Source of the DNA: Brucella cytisi
GTDB lineage: Bacteria; Pseudomonadota; Alphaproteobacteria; Rhizobiales; Rhizobiaceae
Direction: 5' to 3'
Assembly: GCA_012103075.1 (NCBI GenBank)
Contig: JAAVLQ010000001.1
Coordinates: 1,860,001-1,924,000 of the forward strand
Length of the DNA: 64,000 nt
The translations under genes were made by a program, and so were the position numbers. This document shows positions 8,131-18,871 of the stretch, piece after piece. The notes under the pieces are model-generated. The model saw only the letters and a list, made by a program, of their open reading frames with translations, searched no databases and was not told where the DNA came from. How positions within the stretch are numbered: the first letter of the stretch is position 1; every line of letters starts with the position of its first letter.

Positions 8131-9498
8131 TCAGGCGAGTAATTCGCCGATCACTGTCTGGAAAGCACGCTCGGCTTCATCGCGCAAGCGGTGACGCCCG
8201 CCTTCCACCTGTTTAACGCCGCGCACCCATACATCCGACGGTCGTGCGCGACCGCCAAAAATCCAGCCATCGAGCACTGCGTCGCCTTTTGCATGTGGCA
8301 GACGCGCCGCATCAAGTGCAATGAAATCGGCCGAAGCCCCCGCTTCCAAGCCATCGCCTGCGCGTCCCATGGCGATATTGCCGCCGGTCACCGCGCCATC
8401 GAACAATGCGCGGCCTGTCGAGCCTGCGTTCTCGGCCAGAACATTGCGCGCGCGGTGCAGGAGACGCTGCGAATATTCGTACTGGCGTAACTCATCGCTA
8501 ATGCCGATCAGCACATTGGAATCCGAGCCGACGCCGAACTTGCCGCCTGCTTCGTGGAAGACCGTGGCATTGAAGGTTCCGTCGCCAAGATTGGCCTCCG
8601 TCACAGGACAAAGACCAGCAATCGCGCCCGCCTCGGCCATACGCTGTGTTTCATCATCGGTCATATGGGTCGCGTGGATGAGGCACCAGCGCGACGACAA
8701 TTCCTGATGGTCAAGCAGCCATTCAACAGGTCGCTGGCCCGACCATGCAATGCAGTCGTCCACTTCCTTGACCTGTTCGGCAATGTGAATATGCACAGGC
8801 GCATCCGGCAAAAGCTTTGCCGCAAATGTCAGCTCATCGGGGGTGACAGCACGCAAGCTGTGCGGGGCGACACCAAGCACGGCACCATCGAAACCGACAA
8901 GCGCCTTTTGGCAGCCTTCGATTAGGCGCGCAAAGCTTGCTTCATCATTGATAAACCGACGCTGGCCTTCATTCGGAGCGGCACCGCCAAAGGTCGAATG
9001 CGCATAAAACACTGGCAGCAATGTCAGGCCGATACCCGCTGCCCCAGCCGCAGAAACAATGCGATCCGCCATCTCGGAAATATTGCCGTAAGGTGTGCCG
9101 TCGCGGTCATGATGCAGATAGTGAAACTCGCCAACGCGGGTGAAACCGGCCTCCAGCATGTCGACATAAAGCCGCAGCGCCACAGCTTCGGCCTGTTCCG
9201 GCGACATGGTGAGCGCAAACTTGTACATGATCTCGCGCCAGCTCCAGAAGCTGTCAGCAGAAGGTCCACGCCGCTCAGCCAATCCTGCCATGCCATATTG
9301 GAACGCATGGCTGTGCAGATTTGGCATGCCTGAAACGATCACTGCATGGTGTTCGTCGCCCGGCTGCGCGCTGACGCCAGTTTCCACAGATGCGATTTTT
9401 CCATCGACAATGCCAAGCCGCACATCATCCGCCCAACCTGTTTGCAGAAGCGCCTGACCGGCATGGATAAATTGCGTTTTTGTGGCTGCGGCAGACAT
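8131..9498 (-). CDS. hutF: Formimidoylglutamate deiminase
   Basis: Complete 455-residue amidohydrolase-superfamily enzyme converting N-formimidoyl-L-glutamate to N-formyl-L-glutamate and ammonia. Metal-site motifs are present: NLHSHAF (HxH on strand 1), VHIHIAEQ, LIHATHM and GVGSDSNV (Asp). Its presence, with HutG, shows that the organism uses the five-step route ending in glutamate plus formate rather than the formamide route. The gene is divergent from hutI and precedes hutC. Confidence 0.95.
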   Translation of the reverse strand: MSAAATKTQFIHAGQALLQTGWADDVRLGIVDGKIASVETGVSAQPGDEHHAVIVSGMPNLHSHAFQYGMAGLAERRGPSADSFWSWREIMYKFALTMSPEQAEAVALRLYVDMLEAGFTRVGEFHYLHHDRDGTPYGNISEMADRIVSAAGAAGIGLTLLPVFYAHSTFGGAAPNEGQRRFINDEASFARLIEGCQKALVGFDGAVLGVAPHSLRAVTPDELTFAAKLLPDAPVHIHIAEQVKEVDDCIAWSGQRPVEWLLDHQELSSRWCLIHATHMTDDETQRMAEAGAIAGLCPVTEANLGDGTFNATVFHEAGGKFGVGSDSNVLIGISDELRQYEYSQRLLHRARNVLAENAGSTGRALFDGAVTGGNIAMGRAGDGLEAGASADFIALDAARLPHAKGDAVLDGWIFGGRARPSDVWVRGVKQVEGGRHRLRDEAERAFQTVIGELLA

Positions 9499-9591
9499 TC
9501 GAACAAGCTCCTCATTTCGCCAAATTCACACGCCGATCTTTCAACAGATCGCAAATGGATGCATTTTTTTTCTCTTGGCGGCTCCGTTAAT

Positions 9592-9603
9592 ATGTATATA
9601 CAT
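9592..9603. promoter_or_regulatory. Palindromic HutC operator candidate between the hut arms
   Basis: A perfect 12-bp palindrome ATGTATATACAT lies between the divergent hutF and hutI genes, 33 bases before the hutI start. TGTATATACA-type palindromes are the known kind of site for GntR/HutC proteins. One such site could control both arms. Confidence 0.72.
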
Positions 9604-9635
9604 TATTGAAAAACAGGGGAAGCGAGAAAACGCTC

Positions 9636-10856
9636 ATGCCAGATAAAACAAGCTACATTTTCAGCAACGCCCGTATCGCCACCTTGGGTGAAAACGCCGA
9701 GGGTCTGGGGCTCATCGACAATGCAGCGCTCGCCGTGAAAGACGGCAAGATCGCTTATGTCGGCCCGGAAAATGTACTGCCTGCTGAATATGCTTCTTTC
9801 GAGAAAATCGACTGCGAGAACCGCCTGATCACGCCCGGCCTTATCGACTGCCACACGCATCTTGTCCATGCTGGCAACCGCGCCCATGAGTTTGAGCTGC
9901 GCCTGAATGGTGCCACTTACGAAGAAGTGGCACGTGCAGGCGGCGGCATTGTTTCCTCGGTCAAGAACCTGCGCGCTGCCAGCGAAGATGATCTGGTGCG
10001 CGAAACCCTGCCCCGTCTCGATGCACTGATTGCAGAAGGTGTCACCACCGTTGAAGTCAAGTCCGGCTATGGCCTCGACCGTGACAGCGAAATCAAGTCG
10101 TTGAAAGCCGCCCGCCGTCTTGGCGAAGAGCGCGACGTGGCGGTCCGCACCACCTTCCTTGGCGCGCACACGCCCTGCCGCCGGAAATGAATGGCGACAA
10201 GGCCGCCTATATCGACCACGTCATCAACGACATGCTACCGGCTATCGCCGCTGAAAATCTGGCCGATGCGGTTGACGGTTTTGCGAAGGCATAGCCTTCC
10301 TGCCGGATGAAATCGCCCGCGTATTCGATGCGGCCAAGGCGCATAATATTCCGGTCAAGCTTCATGCCGACCAGTTGTCCAATCTGCATGGTGCGGCTCT
10401 TGCAGCATCTTATGATGCGCTTTCAGCGGATCATCTGGAATATACGGATGCGGACGGCGCTGCCGCTATGGCCAAGGCCGGAACGGTAGCTGTGCTGCTG
10501 CCCGGCGCCTACTACTTCATTCGCGAAACACAAAAGCCGCCGGTCGAGCTTTTCCGTGCTGCGGGTACCAAGATGGCGCTCGCCACCGACAACAATCCCG
10601 GCACCTCGCCGCTGACCTCGCTTCTGCTCACCATGAATATGGGCGCAACGCTCTTCCGCATGACGGTCGATGAATGCATTGCAGGCGTGACCCGCGAAGC
10701 AGCGCGCGCGCACTCGGGCTTCTTGATCAGACCGGCACGCTGGAAATTGGCAAGGATGCCGACCTCGCAATCTGGGACGTCGAGCGCCCGGCAGAGCTTG
10801 TTTATCGCATCGGCTTCAACCCGCTCTGGAAGCGTGTGTTCAAAGGCCAAATCTGA
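9636..10856 (+). CDS. hutI: Imidazolonepropionase (frame broken three times)
   Basis: Third step of histidine degradation: hydrolyses imidazolone-5-propionate to formimidoylglutamate. Amidohydrolase landmarks are [40 protein letters not shown] and [13 protein letters not shown] start it at ATG 9636 (MPDKTSYIF) after GGGGAAGCGAG, not at the upstream in-frame ATG 9606, which overlaps the operator region. Breaks are near 10178 (one G missing), 10283 (one T missing) and 10710 (in a GCGCGC repeat). Reconstructed length is about 407 residues. Confidence 0.92.
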
Positions 10857-10870
10857 GTTTTTGTTTCAAC

Positions 10871-10909
10871 GCGCATCTCGAAAACCGCTTCACGTTTTTC
10901 GAGATGCGC
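10871..10909. repeat. Palindromic intergenic repeat, copy 3, between hutI and hutH
   Basis: A perfect 14-bp inverted repeat (GCGCATCTCGAAAA and its complement) with an 11-base loop is followed by CTCTTTT. It is related to the copy at 5391. In the hut transcript it would fold into a strong hairpin that could act as an mRNA boundary or partial terminator. Confidence 0.75.
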
Positions 10910-10926
10910 TCTTTTGGGAGTTTTCC

Positions 10927-12461
10927 ATGCCCCTCGTATTGAAGCCCGGCAGCGTGCCGCTTGAAACACTTGAAACAATCTATCGCGAGGGTCTCCCCGT
11001 CCGCATCGACACTGCTTTTCACGCAGGCGTCGAAAAGGCTGCGGCCCGCATTGCAGAAATCGCGGCAGGGGATGAACCGGTTTATGGCATCAATACCGGC
11101 TTCGGAAAACTTGCCTCGATCCGCATTGCGGCAGGCGATGTTGCCACGCTCCAGCGCAATCTGATCCTGTCGCATTGCTGTGGCGTCGGCGAACCGCTTT
11201 CGGAAAATATCGTGCGCGTCATCATGGCGCTGAAGCTGATTTCGCTCGGTCGCGGCGCTTCCGGCGTGCGGCTTGGAAGTCATCACCCTCATCGAAAACA
11301 TGCTGGAAAAAGGCGTGATCCCGATGATCCCGGAAAAGGGTTCCGTTGGCGCGTCCGGTGACCTTGCACCGCTGGCGCACATGACTGCGGCCATGATCGG
11401 TGAAGGTGAAGCCTTCTATAAAGGCGAGCGCCTGTCCGGTGCGAAGGCGCTGGAAAAGGCCGGGTTGAAGCCGGTCGTGCTTGCCGCCAAGGAAGGGCTG
11501 GCGCTGATCAACGGCACACAGACCTCGACTGCTCTGGCACTGGCAGGTCTTTTCCGTGCACATCGTGCAGCACAGACCGCGCTCATCACCGGCGCATTGT
11601 CCACCGATGCCGCCATGGGATCGGACGCACCTTTCCACGAGGAAATCCACACGCTACGCGGCCATAAGGGCCAGATCGACGCTGGCCGGGCACTGCGCGC
11701 CCTGCTCGAAGGTTCCGTCATCCGCCAGAGTCACCTTGAGGGCGACCAGCGCGTGCAGGACCCCTATTGCATTCGCTGCCAGCCGCAAGTCGATGGCGCC
11801 TGCCTCGACATTCTGCGTCAGGCAGCACGCACGCTGGAAATCGAAGCCAATGCGGTCACCGACAATCCGCTCGTTCTCTCGGACGGTCGCGCCGTATCGG
11901 GCGGCAATTTCCATGCCGAACCTGTTGCCTTCGCCTCCGATCAGATTGCGCTGGCCGTCTGCGAAATCGGCGCCATCGCCCAGCGCCGTATCGCGCTTCT
12001 GGTTGACCCCGCGCTTTCCTTCGGTCTTCCGGCCTTTCTGGCCCGCAAGCCGGGCCTCAATTCCGGCCTGATGATCGCAGAAGTCACTTCTGCGGCACTC
12101 ATGAGCGAAAACAAGCAGATGGCGCATCCGGCTTCGGTCGATTCCACCCCGACTTCGGCCAATCAGGAAGACCATGTGTCTATGGCCTGCCATGGCGCAC
12201 GCCGCCTGTTGCAGATGACCGCCAACCTCAACGCCATCATCGGCATTGAGGCGCTGACCGGTGCGCTCGGCGTCGAACTGCGCGAACCGCTGACCACCAG
12301 CCCTGAGCTTGCCAAGGTGATCGCCGCGCTGCGGCCGCGTGCCGACGCTGGAAGACGACCGCTATATGGCTGACGACCTCAAGAATGCCGCTGAGCTGGT
12401 GGCTGACGGTGCACTTACCGGGGCGGTTTCGAGCGGCATCCTGCCCTCTCTGGAGGCGTGA
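10927..12461 (+). CDS. hutH: Histidine ammonia-lyase (frame broken twice)
   Basis: First step of the pathway: L-histidine to urocanate and ammonia. The Ala-Ser-Gly triad that cyclises into the MIO cofactor is in [15 protein letters not shown]. Other landmarks are [11 protein letters not shown] near residue 53, [44 protein letters not shown] and [11 protein letters not shown]. Breaks are near 11270 (one extra T) and 12340 (one G missing). Reconstructed length of about 511 residues is normal. The stop is two bases before the hutG start. Confidence 0.95.
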
Positions 12462-12463
12462 TC

Positions 12464-13264
12464 ATGAGCGCCTTTGAAGTCAGGCAGGGCACGTCACCCG
12501 TCATTCTGGGCCTTCCCCATACGGGCACGGATGTTCCCGACGACATCTGGTCACGGCTCAATGACAATGGCCGCATCCTTGCTGATACCGACTGGCATAT
12601 TCACCAGCTCTATGATGGCCTTATTGGTGGCGCGACCACGGTGCGCGCCACCTTCCATCGCTATTGCATCGATGCCAATCGCGATCCGGCAGGTGTCAGC
12701 CTCTATCCCGGCCAGAACACCACGACGCTGATCCCGGAAACCGACTTTGACGGCATTGCCATCTGGAAAGACGGCGAAGCACCAAAGGAAGCCGAGATTG
12801 CCGACCGCATCACGCGCTTCCACAAGCCCTATCACGACGCGCTTGCCGCCGAGATCGAGCGTGTGAAGGCGATCCACGGCGTCGCCATCCTTTATGACTG
12901 CCATTCGATCCGCTCACATATTCCGTTCCTGTTCGAAGGCAAATTGCCGGATTTCAACATCGGCACGGACATGGGCAAGACCTGCGATCCGAAGATCGAA
13001 GCTGCCGCCGTTGAGGTTACGGGACGGGCCGAAGGCTACACGTCGATTCTCAATGGCCGCTTCAAGGGCGGCTGGACGACGCGCCATTATGGCAAGCCGG
13101 AAACTGGTGTTCATGCCATCCAGATGGAGCTTGCCCAATCCACGCATCTTGCGACCGAAGCGGTTCCCTTCGCCTATGACGAGGCCAAGGCGGACAAGCT
13201 TCGCGTGCATCTCAAAACCCTTTTGCAGCGGCTGGAAACAATAGCCGCAGAACTGAAATCCTGA
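12464..13264 (+). CDS. hutG: N-formylglutamate deformylase
   Basis: 266 residues, intact. It is the zinc-dependent N-formylglutamate amidohydrolase of the FGase family, completing the HutF branch by giving glutamate and formate. Family landmarks are PHTGTDVP near residue 17, [41 protein letters not shown] and [21 protein letters not shown] prefer ATG 12464, two bases after the hutH stop, over GTG 12458. Confidence 0.95.
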   Translation: MSAFEVRQGTSPVILGLPHTGTDVPDDIWSRLNDNGRILADTDWHIHQLYDGLIGGATTVRATFHRYCIDANRDPAGVSLYPGQNTTTLIPETDFDGIAIWKDGEAPKEAEIADRITRFHKPYHDALAAEIERVKAIHGVAILYDCHSIRSHIPFLFEGKLPDFNIGTDMGKTCDPKIEAAAVEVTGRAEGYTSILNGRFKGGWTTRHYGKPETGVHAIQMELAQSTHLATEAVPFAYDEAKADKLRVHLKTLLQRLETIAAELKS

Positions 13265-13274
13265 GGAGAACACC

Positions 13275-14948
13275 ATGTCCAATCCACGCCATAACGAGCG
13301 CGAAGTCCGCGCGCCCCGCGGAGACGAACTCAACGCCAAGAGCTGGCTGACCGAAGCGCCGCTTCGCATGCTGATGAACAATCTCGATCCCGATGTCGCC
13401 GAACGCCCGCATGAGCTGGTCGTCTATGGCGGCATTGGCCGCGCTGCGCGCACATGGGATGATTTCGACAAGATCGTCGCGACCCTCAAGACGCTCAATG
13501 ACGACGAAACCTTGCTGGTGCAGTCGGGCAAGCCGGTCGGCGTGTTCCGTACCCACAAGGATGCCCCGCGCGTTCTCATCGCCAATTCCAATCTCGTGCC
13601 GCATTGGGCGACACGGGATCATTTCAACGAACTGGATAAGAAGGGTCTCGCCATGTATGGCCAGATGACCGCCGGTTCGTGGATCTACATCGGCGCGCAG
13701 GGCATCGTTCAGGGCACCTACGAAACCTTCGTGGAGGCCGGTCGCCAGCATTATGATGGCAACCTCAAGGGCAAATGGATTCTGACCGGCGGCTTGGGCG
13801 GCATGGGCGGCGCACAGCCTCTGGCAGCTGTCATGGCAGGCGCTTGCTGCCTTGCGGTCGAATGCGACGAAACCCGCGCCGATTTCCGCCTACGCACCCG
13901 TTATGTCGATGAAAAGACCCATAGCCTCGACGAAGCGCTGGCCAAGATCGATGAATGGACCAAGGCAGGTGAAGCCAAGTCCATCGCGCTCATCGGCAAT
14001 GCGGCTGAAATCTATCCGGAACTCGTCAAGCGCGGCGTGCGCCCCGACATCGTCACCGACCAGACCTCGGCGCATGATCCGGTGCATGGCTATCTGCCAA
14101 TCGGCTGGACCGTCGCCGAATGGCGCGCCAAGCAGGAAAGCGATCCGAAGGGCGTTGCGAAAGCCGCCCGCGCTTCGATAAAGTTGCAGGTTCAGGCCAT
14201 GCTCGACTTCTGGAATGCTGGCATTCCAACCGTCGATTACGGCAACAACATCCGCCAGATGGCGCTTGAAGAAGGTCTGGAAAACGCCTTCGATTTCCCG
14301 GGCTTCGTGCCTGCCTATATCCGCCCGCTGTTCTGCCGCGGCGTTGGCCCGTTCCGCTGGGCTGCCCTTTCCGGCGATCCGCAAGATATCGCCAAGACCG
14401 ACGCCAAGGTGAAGGAGCTGCTGCCAGACAACAAGCACCTGCACAATTGGCTCGACATGGCAAAGGAACGTATCGAGTTTCAGGGCCTGCCAGCACGCAT
14501 CTGCTGGGTCGGCCTCGGTGACCGTCATCGTCTCGGCCTCGCCTTCAACGAAATGGTCCGCAATGGCGAGCTGAAGGCACCAATCGTTATCGGTCGTGAC
14601 CATCTCGATAGCGGCTCGGTGGCTTCGCCGAACCGCGAAACGGAAGCCATGAAGGATGGTTCGGACGCAGTCTCCGACTGGCCGCTGCTCAATGCGCTCC
14701 TCAACACCGCTTCGGGCGCAACGTGGGTGTCGCTCCATCACGGCGGCGGCGTCGGCATGGGCTTCAGCCAGCATTCCGGCATGGTCATCTGCTGCGACGG
14801 CACGGAAGACGCCGATCAGCGCATCGGTCGCGTGTTGTGGAACGACCCGGCCACCGGCGTCATGCGCCATGCCGATGCGGGCTACGATATCGCGCTCGAC
14901 TGGGCGAAGCAGCAGGGCCTGCGCCTTCCAGCCATCCTTGGCAACTAA
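13275..14948 (+). CDS. hutU: Urocanate hydratase
   Basis: Complete 557-residue enzyme, normal length, converting urocanate to imidazolonepropionate with tightly bound NAD. The NAD-binding motif [11 protein letters not shown] is near residue 174. [17 protein letters not shown] and the C-terminal [17 protein letters not shown] active-site region are intact. It follows hutG by 10 bases with a GAGGAG ribosome site. The downstream terminator may reduce read-through to the transporter gene. Confidence 0.97.
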   Translation: MSNPRHNEREVRAPRGDELNAKSWLTEAPLRMLMNNLDPDVAERPHELVVYGGIGRAARTWDDFDKIVATLKTLNDDETLLVQSGKPVGVFRTHKDAPRVLIANSNLVPHWATRDHFNELDKKGLAMYGQMTAGSWIYIGAQGIVQGTYETFVEAGRQHYDGNLKGKWILTGGLGGMGGAQPLAAVMAGACCLAVECDETRADFRLRTRYVDEKTHSLDEALAKIDEWTKAGEAKSIALIGNAAEIYPELVKRGVRPDIVTDQTSAHDPVHGYLPIGWTVAEWRAKQESDPKGVAKAARASIKLQVQAMLDFWNAGIPTVDYGNNIRQMALEEGLENAFDFPGFVPAYIRPLFCRGVGPFRWAALSGDPQDIAKTDAKVKELLPDNKHLHNWLDMAKERIEFQGLPARICWVGLGDRHRLGLAFNEMVRNGELKAPIVIGRDHLDSGSVASPNRETEAMKDGSDAVSDWPLLNALLNTASGATWVSLHHGGGVGMGFSQHSGMVICCDGTEDADQRIGRVLWNDPATGVMRHADAGYDIALDWAKQQGLRLPAILGN

Positions 14949-14960
14949 GAAATCAATGAA

Positions 14961-14987
14961 AGGTGGTCCTTCCGGGGCCGCCTTTTT
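14961..14987 (+). terminator. Terminator-like hairpin after hutU
   Basis: AGGTGGTCC pairs with GGGCCGCCT, including two G-U pairs, and is followed by CTTTTT. It probably limits expression of the downstream transporter-hutD pair relative to the enzymes. Confidence 0.65.
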
Positions 14988-15023
14988 CATAGCTGGATAA
15001 TACGTAAATACTGGGGAATAACG

Positions 15024-16352
15024 ATGACAGACGTAGCGCTTGGCCGTAATGAGCCCTCTCGTGGATCGGCGGCTTTGAAACTGGTCATATACAGCTTCAT
15101 AGGCATATTTTTCTTTTTCGTACCCGTCACCATTGGCGGTAAATCGACCATCCTGCTCGATCACGCAGCGACCGCGATTGCCACGCAGCTTCGCCCTGCC
15201 GCTCTCGTTTTCGTCTGCTTGCTTATCGCTTATGGTGCCTTTGCACCTTTCGTAACGGGCACGTGGAAAAAGAATGTAACCGAAAGAATTTTCTCCGTTC
15301 TACGTCTGCTCGGCCTCATTGCAACTGCCATGTATCTCGCCAATATCGGTCCGGCTGCACTTTTCACGCCCGATATGCTGCCGTTCCTGTTCGACAAGCT
15401 CGTACTGTCGGTCGGCCTGATCGTGCCGATCGGTGCACTGGCACTGGCTTTCCTGATTGGCTATGGCCTGCTCGAATTTACCGGCGTCATCGTTCAGCCT
15501 GTCATGCGCCCGATCTGGCGCACGCCGGGCTGGTCGGCCATCGATGCTGTGGCATCGTTCGTCGGCAGCTATTCGCTGGCACTTCTCATCACCGATCGCG
15601 TCTACAAGGAAGGCAAATACACCGCCCGTGAAGCGGCAATCGTCGCCACCGGCTTTTCAACGGTATCAGCCACCTTCATGATCATCGTCGCAAAGACGCT
15701 GGGCCTTATGGATGCGTGGAACCTCTATTTCTGGACCACTTTCTTCGTGACCTTCATCGTGTCTGCTATCACCGCACGCATCTGGCCATTGAGCCGCATG
15801 GATCATCCGGGCGACCGCGACACCCCATTGCCCGAAGGCAAGGGCCGTATTCAAACGGCAATCGACACCGGCATCCAGCAGGCACAAAATGCCCCCAAGC
15901 TTCTGCCGCTTCTCGGGGCGACGTTCCTTGATGGCCTGCGCATGGCAGCCATGATCCTGCCCAGCATTATGGCCGTCGGGCTTCTCGGTCTGCTTGCGTC
16001 CAAATATACGCCGATCTTTGATCTTCTGGGTCTGGCGCTCTATCCGTTTACATGGCTTGCGCAACTGGCCGATCCGATGCTTGCCGCAAAATCCATGGCG
16101 TCCGGCCTTGCAGAAATGTTCCTGCCAGCCATCCTCTTGAAGGACGCCGATGTCGTTTTGAAGTTCGTCGCCGCCGTTGTCTCGGTCAGTCAGGTTCTCT
16201 TCCTGTCGGCCTCAATCCCTTGCGTTCTTGCCACCTCGATCCCGCTCAAGTTCCGGGACCTGATCGTGATCTGGTATATCCGCACGGCACTCAGCATCCT
16301 GCTAACGGCACCAATTGCCTTCTGGGCAGCATCCAATGGATGGCTCGGTTGA
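15024..16352 (+). CDS. YjiH-family membrane transporter (nucleoside-recognition Gate domain)
   Basis: 442 residues with about ten hydrophobic segments, the first at about residues 20-40 (LVIYSFIGIFFFFVPVTIGG). It belongs to the YjiH/Gate family, whose transported substrates are largely unproven. It lies between hutU and hutD and overlaps hutD by one base (TGATG), so it is translationally coupled to a hut gene. Import of histidine, urocanate or imidazole compounds is therefore the best guess, by context only. Confidence 0.82.
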   Translation: MTDVALGRNEPSRGSAALKLVIYSFIGIFFFFVPVTIGGKSTILLDHAATAIATQLRPAALVFVCLLIAYGAFAPFVTGTWKKNVTERIFSVLRLLGLIATAMYLANIGPAALFTPDMLPFLFDKLVLSVGLIVPIGALALAFLIGYGLLEFTGVIVQPVMRPIWRTPGWSAIDAVASFVGSYSLALLITDRVYKEGKYTAREAAIVATGFSTVSATFMIIVAKTLGLMDAWNLYFWTTFFVTFIVSAITARIWPLSRMDHPGDRDTPLPEGKGRIQTAIDTGIQQAQNAPKLLPLLGATFLDGLRMAAMILPSIMAVGLLGLLASKYTPIFDLLGLALYPFTWLAQLADPMLAAKSMASGLAEMFLPAILLKDADVVLKFVAAVVSVSQVLFLSASIPCVLATSIPLKFRDLIVIWYIRTALSILLTAPIAFWAASNGWLG

Positions 16353-16926
16353 TGGTCGAAATTCTCAAGGCCGAAAGTCATCGCCGCATGCCATGGAAAA
16401 ATGGCGGTGGCGTTACGGTCGAAATCGCCGTCCATCCGAAAGGAGCGTCAGTCGATAATTTCGACTGGCGCATTTCTATGGCGACCGTCGCCAGCGATGG
16501 CCCGTTTTCCGTCTTTCCCGGCATCGACCGCACATTGTCGGTGCTGGAAGGAGACGGCATCTTGCTCGATGTCGAAGGACAGCAGAGCACCCTCACCTGC
16601 GAAAGCGTACCGCTGTTCTTCGCTGCGGATGCTCAATCCAGCGCACGGCTGATCGGATCGGCCATTACCGACCTCAATGTGATGACCCGGCGCGGACGGT
16701 TTGCCCATATGGTCCGGCGCCTGCCCGTCAACGGCACTACGCTCACCGGGCCAATGGCAATCTGGTTCTTCTTTTCTGTGCCGAAGGTCAGATCGATCTG
16801 ACACTCGCGGCGAAAACGACAAAACTTGAGCAGCATGATTGCGCGGTTGCCACAAACTGCGACGCCTTGCCTCTTGAGCTAAAGGGGAAGGGAGCCGCTT
16901 ACCTGATTTCGATTAGCCCAATCTGA
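16352..16926 (+). CDS. hutD: HutD-family protein (frame broken once)
   Basis: Cupin-fold protein found in hut operons. In Pseudomonas it has been described as limiting excessive hut activity. The family N-terminus is MPWKNGGGVTVEIAVHP, followed by FDWRISMATVASDGPFSVFP and GIDRTLSVLEG. A break near 16748 (one G missing) moves the C-terminal 60 residues (LVLLFCAEGQIDLT to ISISPI) to another frame. The reconstructed 192-residue length fits the family. The start codon overlaps the transporter stop. Confidence 0.88.
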
Positions 16927-17060
16927 TCAGTAGTTTACGACTATTCCATCGAGAATGAAGTATTCAAAGAACCGCAACGAACTCTCTGGACAGACGATAC
17001 GGTCCTGTTAATTTGACAGGAGTAAGAGAAAAAAAGTCTCACTATAAAGGGGTACTACAC

Positions 17061-18004
17061 ATGAAGAAATCATTGCTTGCCGGGGCGGCACTAGCAGCTT
17101 TCACGTTAACGTCTGCAGCGCACGCTGAAACGGCCGTTTCCTTGGCTTTTCCGGCTGGACCGGCTTTGCTCCGCTGACGCTTGCCAAGGAAGCCGGAATT
17201 TTCAAGAAGAATGGCCTCGACGTCACACTGACCAAAATCCCGCAGGCAAGCCGCCATCTGGCCCTCGCTTCCGGTGATATCCAGTGCGCGGCCACCACCG
17301 TTGAAACATGGATTGTCTGGAACGCGGCTGGCGTGAAGACCAAGCAGATATTCCAGATGGACAAGTCCTACGGTGCCGATGGTATTGCGGTGCGTGCCGA
17401 TGTGAATTCCTTCGCCGATCTGAAGGGCAAGACGGTTGCCGCTTCTGCTCCGGGTACGTCGCCCTATTTCCTTCTCGCCTTCATGCTCGCCAAAAACGGT
17501 ATGACGACCAAGGACGTCAAGGTCGTCAATATGGAGCCGGGACCGGCTGCACAGGCTTTCGTGGCCGGCCAGAACGATGCCGCCATGACCTACGAGCCTT
17601 ATCTTTCCACCGTGCGCGCAGCACCCGACAAGGGCAAGATTCTTGCCACCACGCTCGATTATCCGGCGGTCATGGACACGGTCGGCTGCACGCCCGATTT
17701 CCTTGAAAAGAACCCCGAAGCCGCCAAGGCGCTTGCCGACAGCTACTTTGAAGCGCTGCAGATGATCGCTTCCGACAAGGCGAAGTCCTATGAAATCATG
17801 GGCAAGGACGTGAAGCAGTCGGGCGAGGATTTCGGCAAGTCGGCAGACTATCTGCGCTGGCAGGACAAGGCAGCCAATCAGAAGTTCTTTGAAGGTGAAT
17901 TCAAGGAGTTTTCAACCGAAGCCGCCGATCTTCTGCTGAAGGCGGGTGTGATCAAGTCGAAGCCCAATCTCGATGACATCGTGGATACAAGCTTCATCAA
18001 GTAA
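17061..18004 (+). CDS. TauA/NMT1-type ABC transporter substrate-binding protein (frame broken once)
   Basis: Signal peptide at residues 1-23 (MKKSLLAGAALAAFTLTSAA then HAE). The mature NMT1/SsuA fold shows GFSGWTGFAPLTLAKEAGIF, AASAPGTSPYFLLAFMLAKN and MTYEPYLSTVRA. A break near 17145 (one base missing) separates the signal peptide from the rest. It is the first gene of a three-gene importer. Members bind sulfonates, thiamine precursors, nitrate or aromatic compounds; the GWTGFAPL pocket does not let me choose. The next gene but two is a Dat-type aminotransferase, which may hint at an amino-group-bearing substrate. Confidence 0.85.
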
Positions 18005-18021
18005 CATCGCTTCATATGCAG

Positions 18022-18042
18022 GCCCGGACGACACGGCCGGGC
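18022..18042 (+). promoter_or_regulatory. Hairpin after the binding-protein gene
   Basis: GCCCGG / CCGGGC inverted repeat 17 bases after the binding-protein stop and before the permease gene, without a clean T run. It probably stabilises the upstream mRNA or partly terminates, giving more binding protein than membrane parts. Confidence 0.5.
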
Positions 18043-18097
18043 TTCCTTATTTTCCGCCCGTCGAGTGCGGCGGATGCACGACTAAACAGGAAAATAT

Positions 18098-18871
18098 ATG
18101 CAGCCCTTGCAGCCGATAGGCAGTCAGACCCGGATATTACTGGGCATTCTATTCTTCATTCTCTTCTTTGTGTTCTGGGGTATAGCCACTCTGGGCGGCT
18201 TCGTTTCCCCGACTTTTCTTGCCGACCCCATCACCATGGTGAAGGACGGCTGGGATCTCATCGCCAATCAAGGCTTTATGTCCGATATCGGAATGACTGT
18301 CTGGCGCGTGCTGGGCGGCTTCGTACTCGCTAGCGTCGTTGCCATTCCGCTCGGCATCGCCATGGGCGCATACAAGCCCATCGAGGCGCTGCTGGAGCCC
18401 TTCGTCTCTTTTGCGCGCTATCTTCCCGCTTCGGCTTTCGTTCCGCTGTTGATCCTCTGGTCAGGCATTGGTGAAACACAGAAGCTGCTCGTCATCTTCA
18501 TCGGCGCGGTGTTCCAGATCATTCTCATGATCGCCGTGACGGTCTCCAATACGCGTCGCGATCTTGTCGAAGCAGCCTACACGCTCGGCGCGTCGAACAG
18601 CGGCATCATTCGCCGCGTACTTATGCCTGCCAGTGCGCCGGACATTGCCGAAACGCTGCGCCTCGTGCTTGGCTGGGCATGGACCTATGTGATCGTTGCC
18701 GAACTCATCGGTGCATCGTCCGGCATCGGCTACATGATCATCAACTCTCAGGCCCTGATGGCCACCGGCCAGATCATCTTCGGCATCATCGTGATTGGTG
18801 TTATCGGCCTGATTTCTGATCTCGCTTTCAAATATTTCAACCGCTGGCTCTTTGCATGGAGGTTCGCATAA
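18098..18871 (+). CDS. TauC/SsuC-type ABC transporter permease
   Basis: 257 residues, intact, with six predicted membrane segments. The BPD_transp_1 EAA loop is visible as EAAYTLGASNSGIIRRVLMP near residue 150. It is the membrane channel for the importer that begins at 17061. Its stop overlaps the ATPase start by one base (TAATG). Confidence 0.9.
   Translation: MQPLQPIGSQTRILLGILFFILFFVFWGIATLGGFVSPTFLADPITMVKDGWDLIANQGFMSDIGMTVWRVLGGFVLASVVAIPLGIAMGAYKPIEALLEPFVSFARYLPASAFVPLLILWSGIGETQKLLVIFIGAVFQIILMIAVTVSNTRRDLVEAAYTLGASNSGIIRRVLMPASAPDIAETLRLVLGWAWTYVIVAELIGASSGIGYMIINSQALMATGQIIFGIIVIGVIGLISDLAFKYFNRWLFAWRFA

Noticed and set aside
13890..15164. A 424-codon open frame antisense to hutU
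   Set aside because: hutU is a complete, well-conserved 557-residue protein on the plus strand; the antisense frame shows no family pattern.
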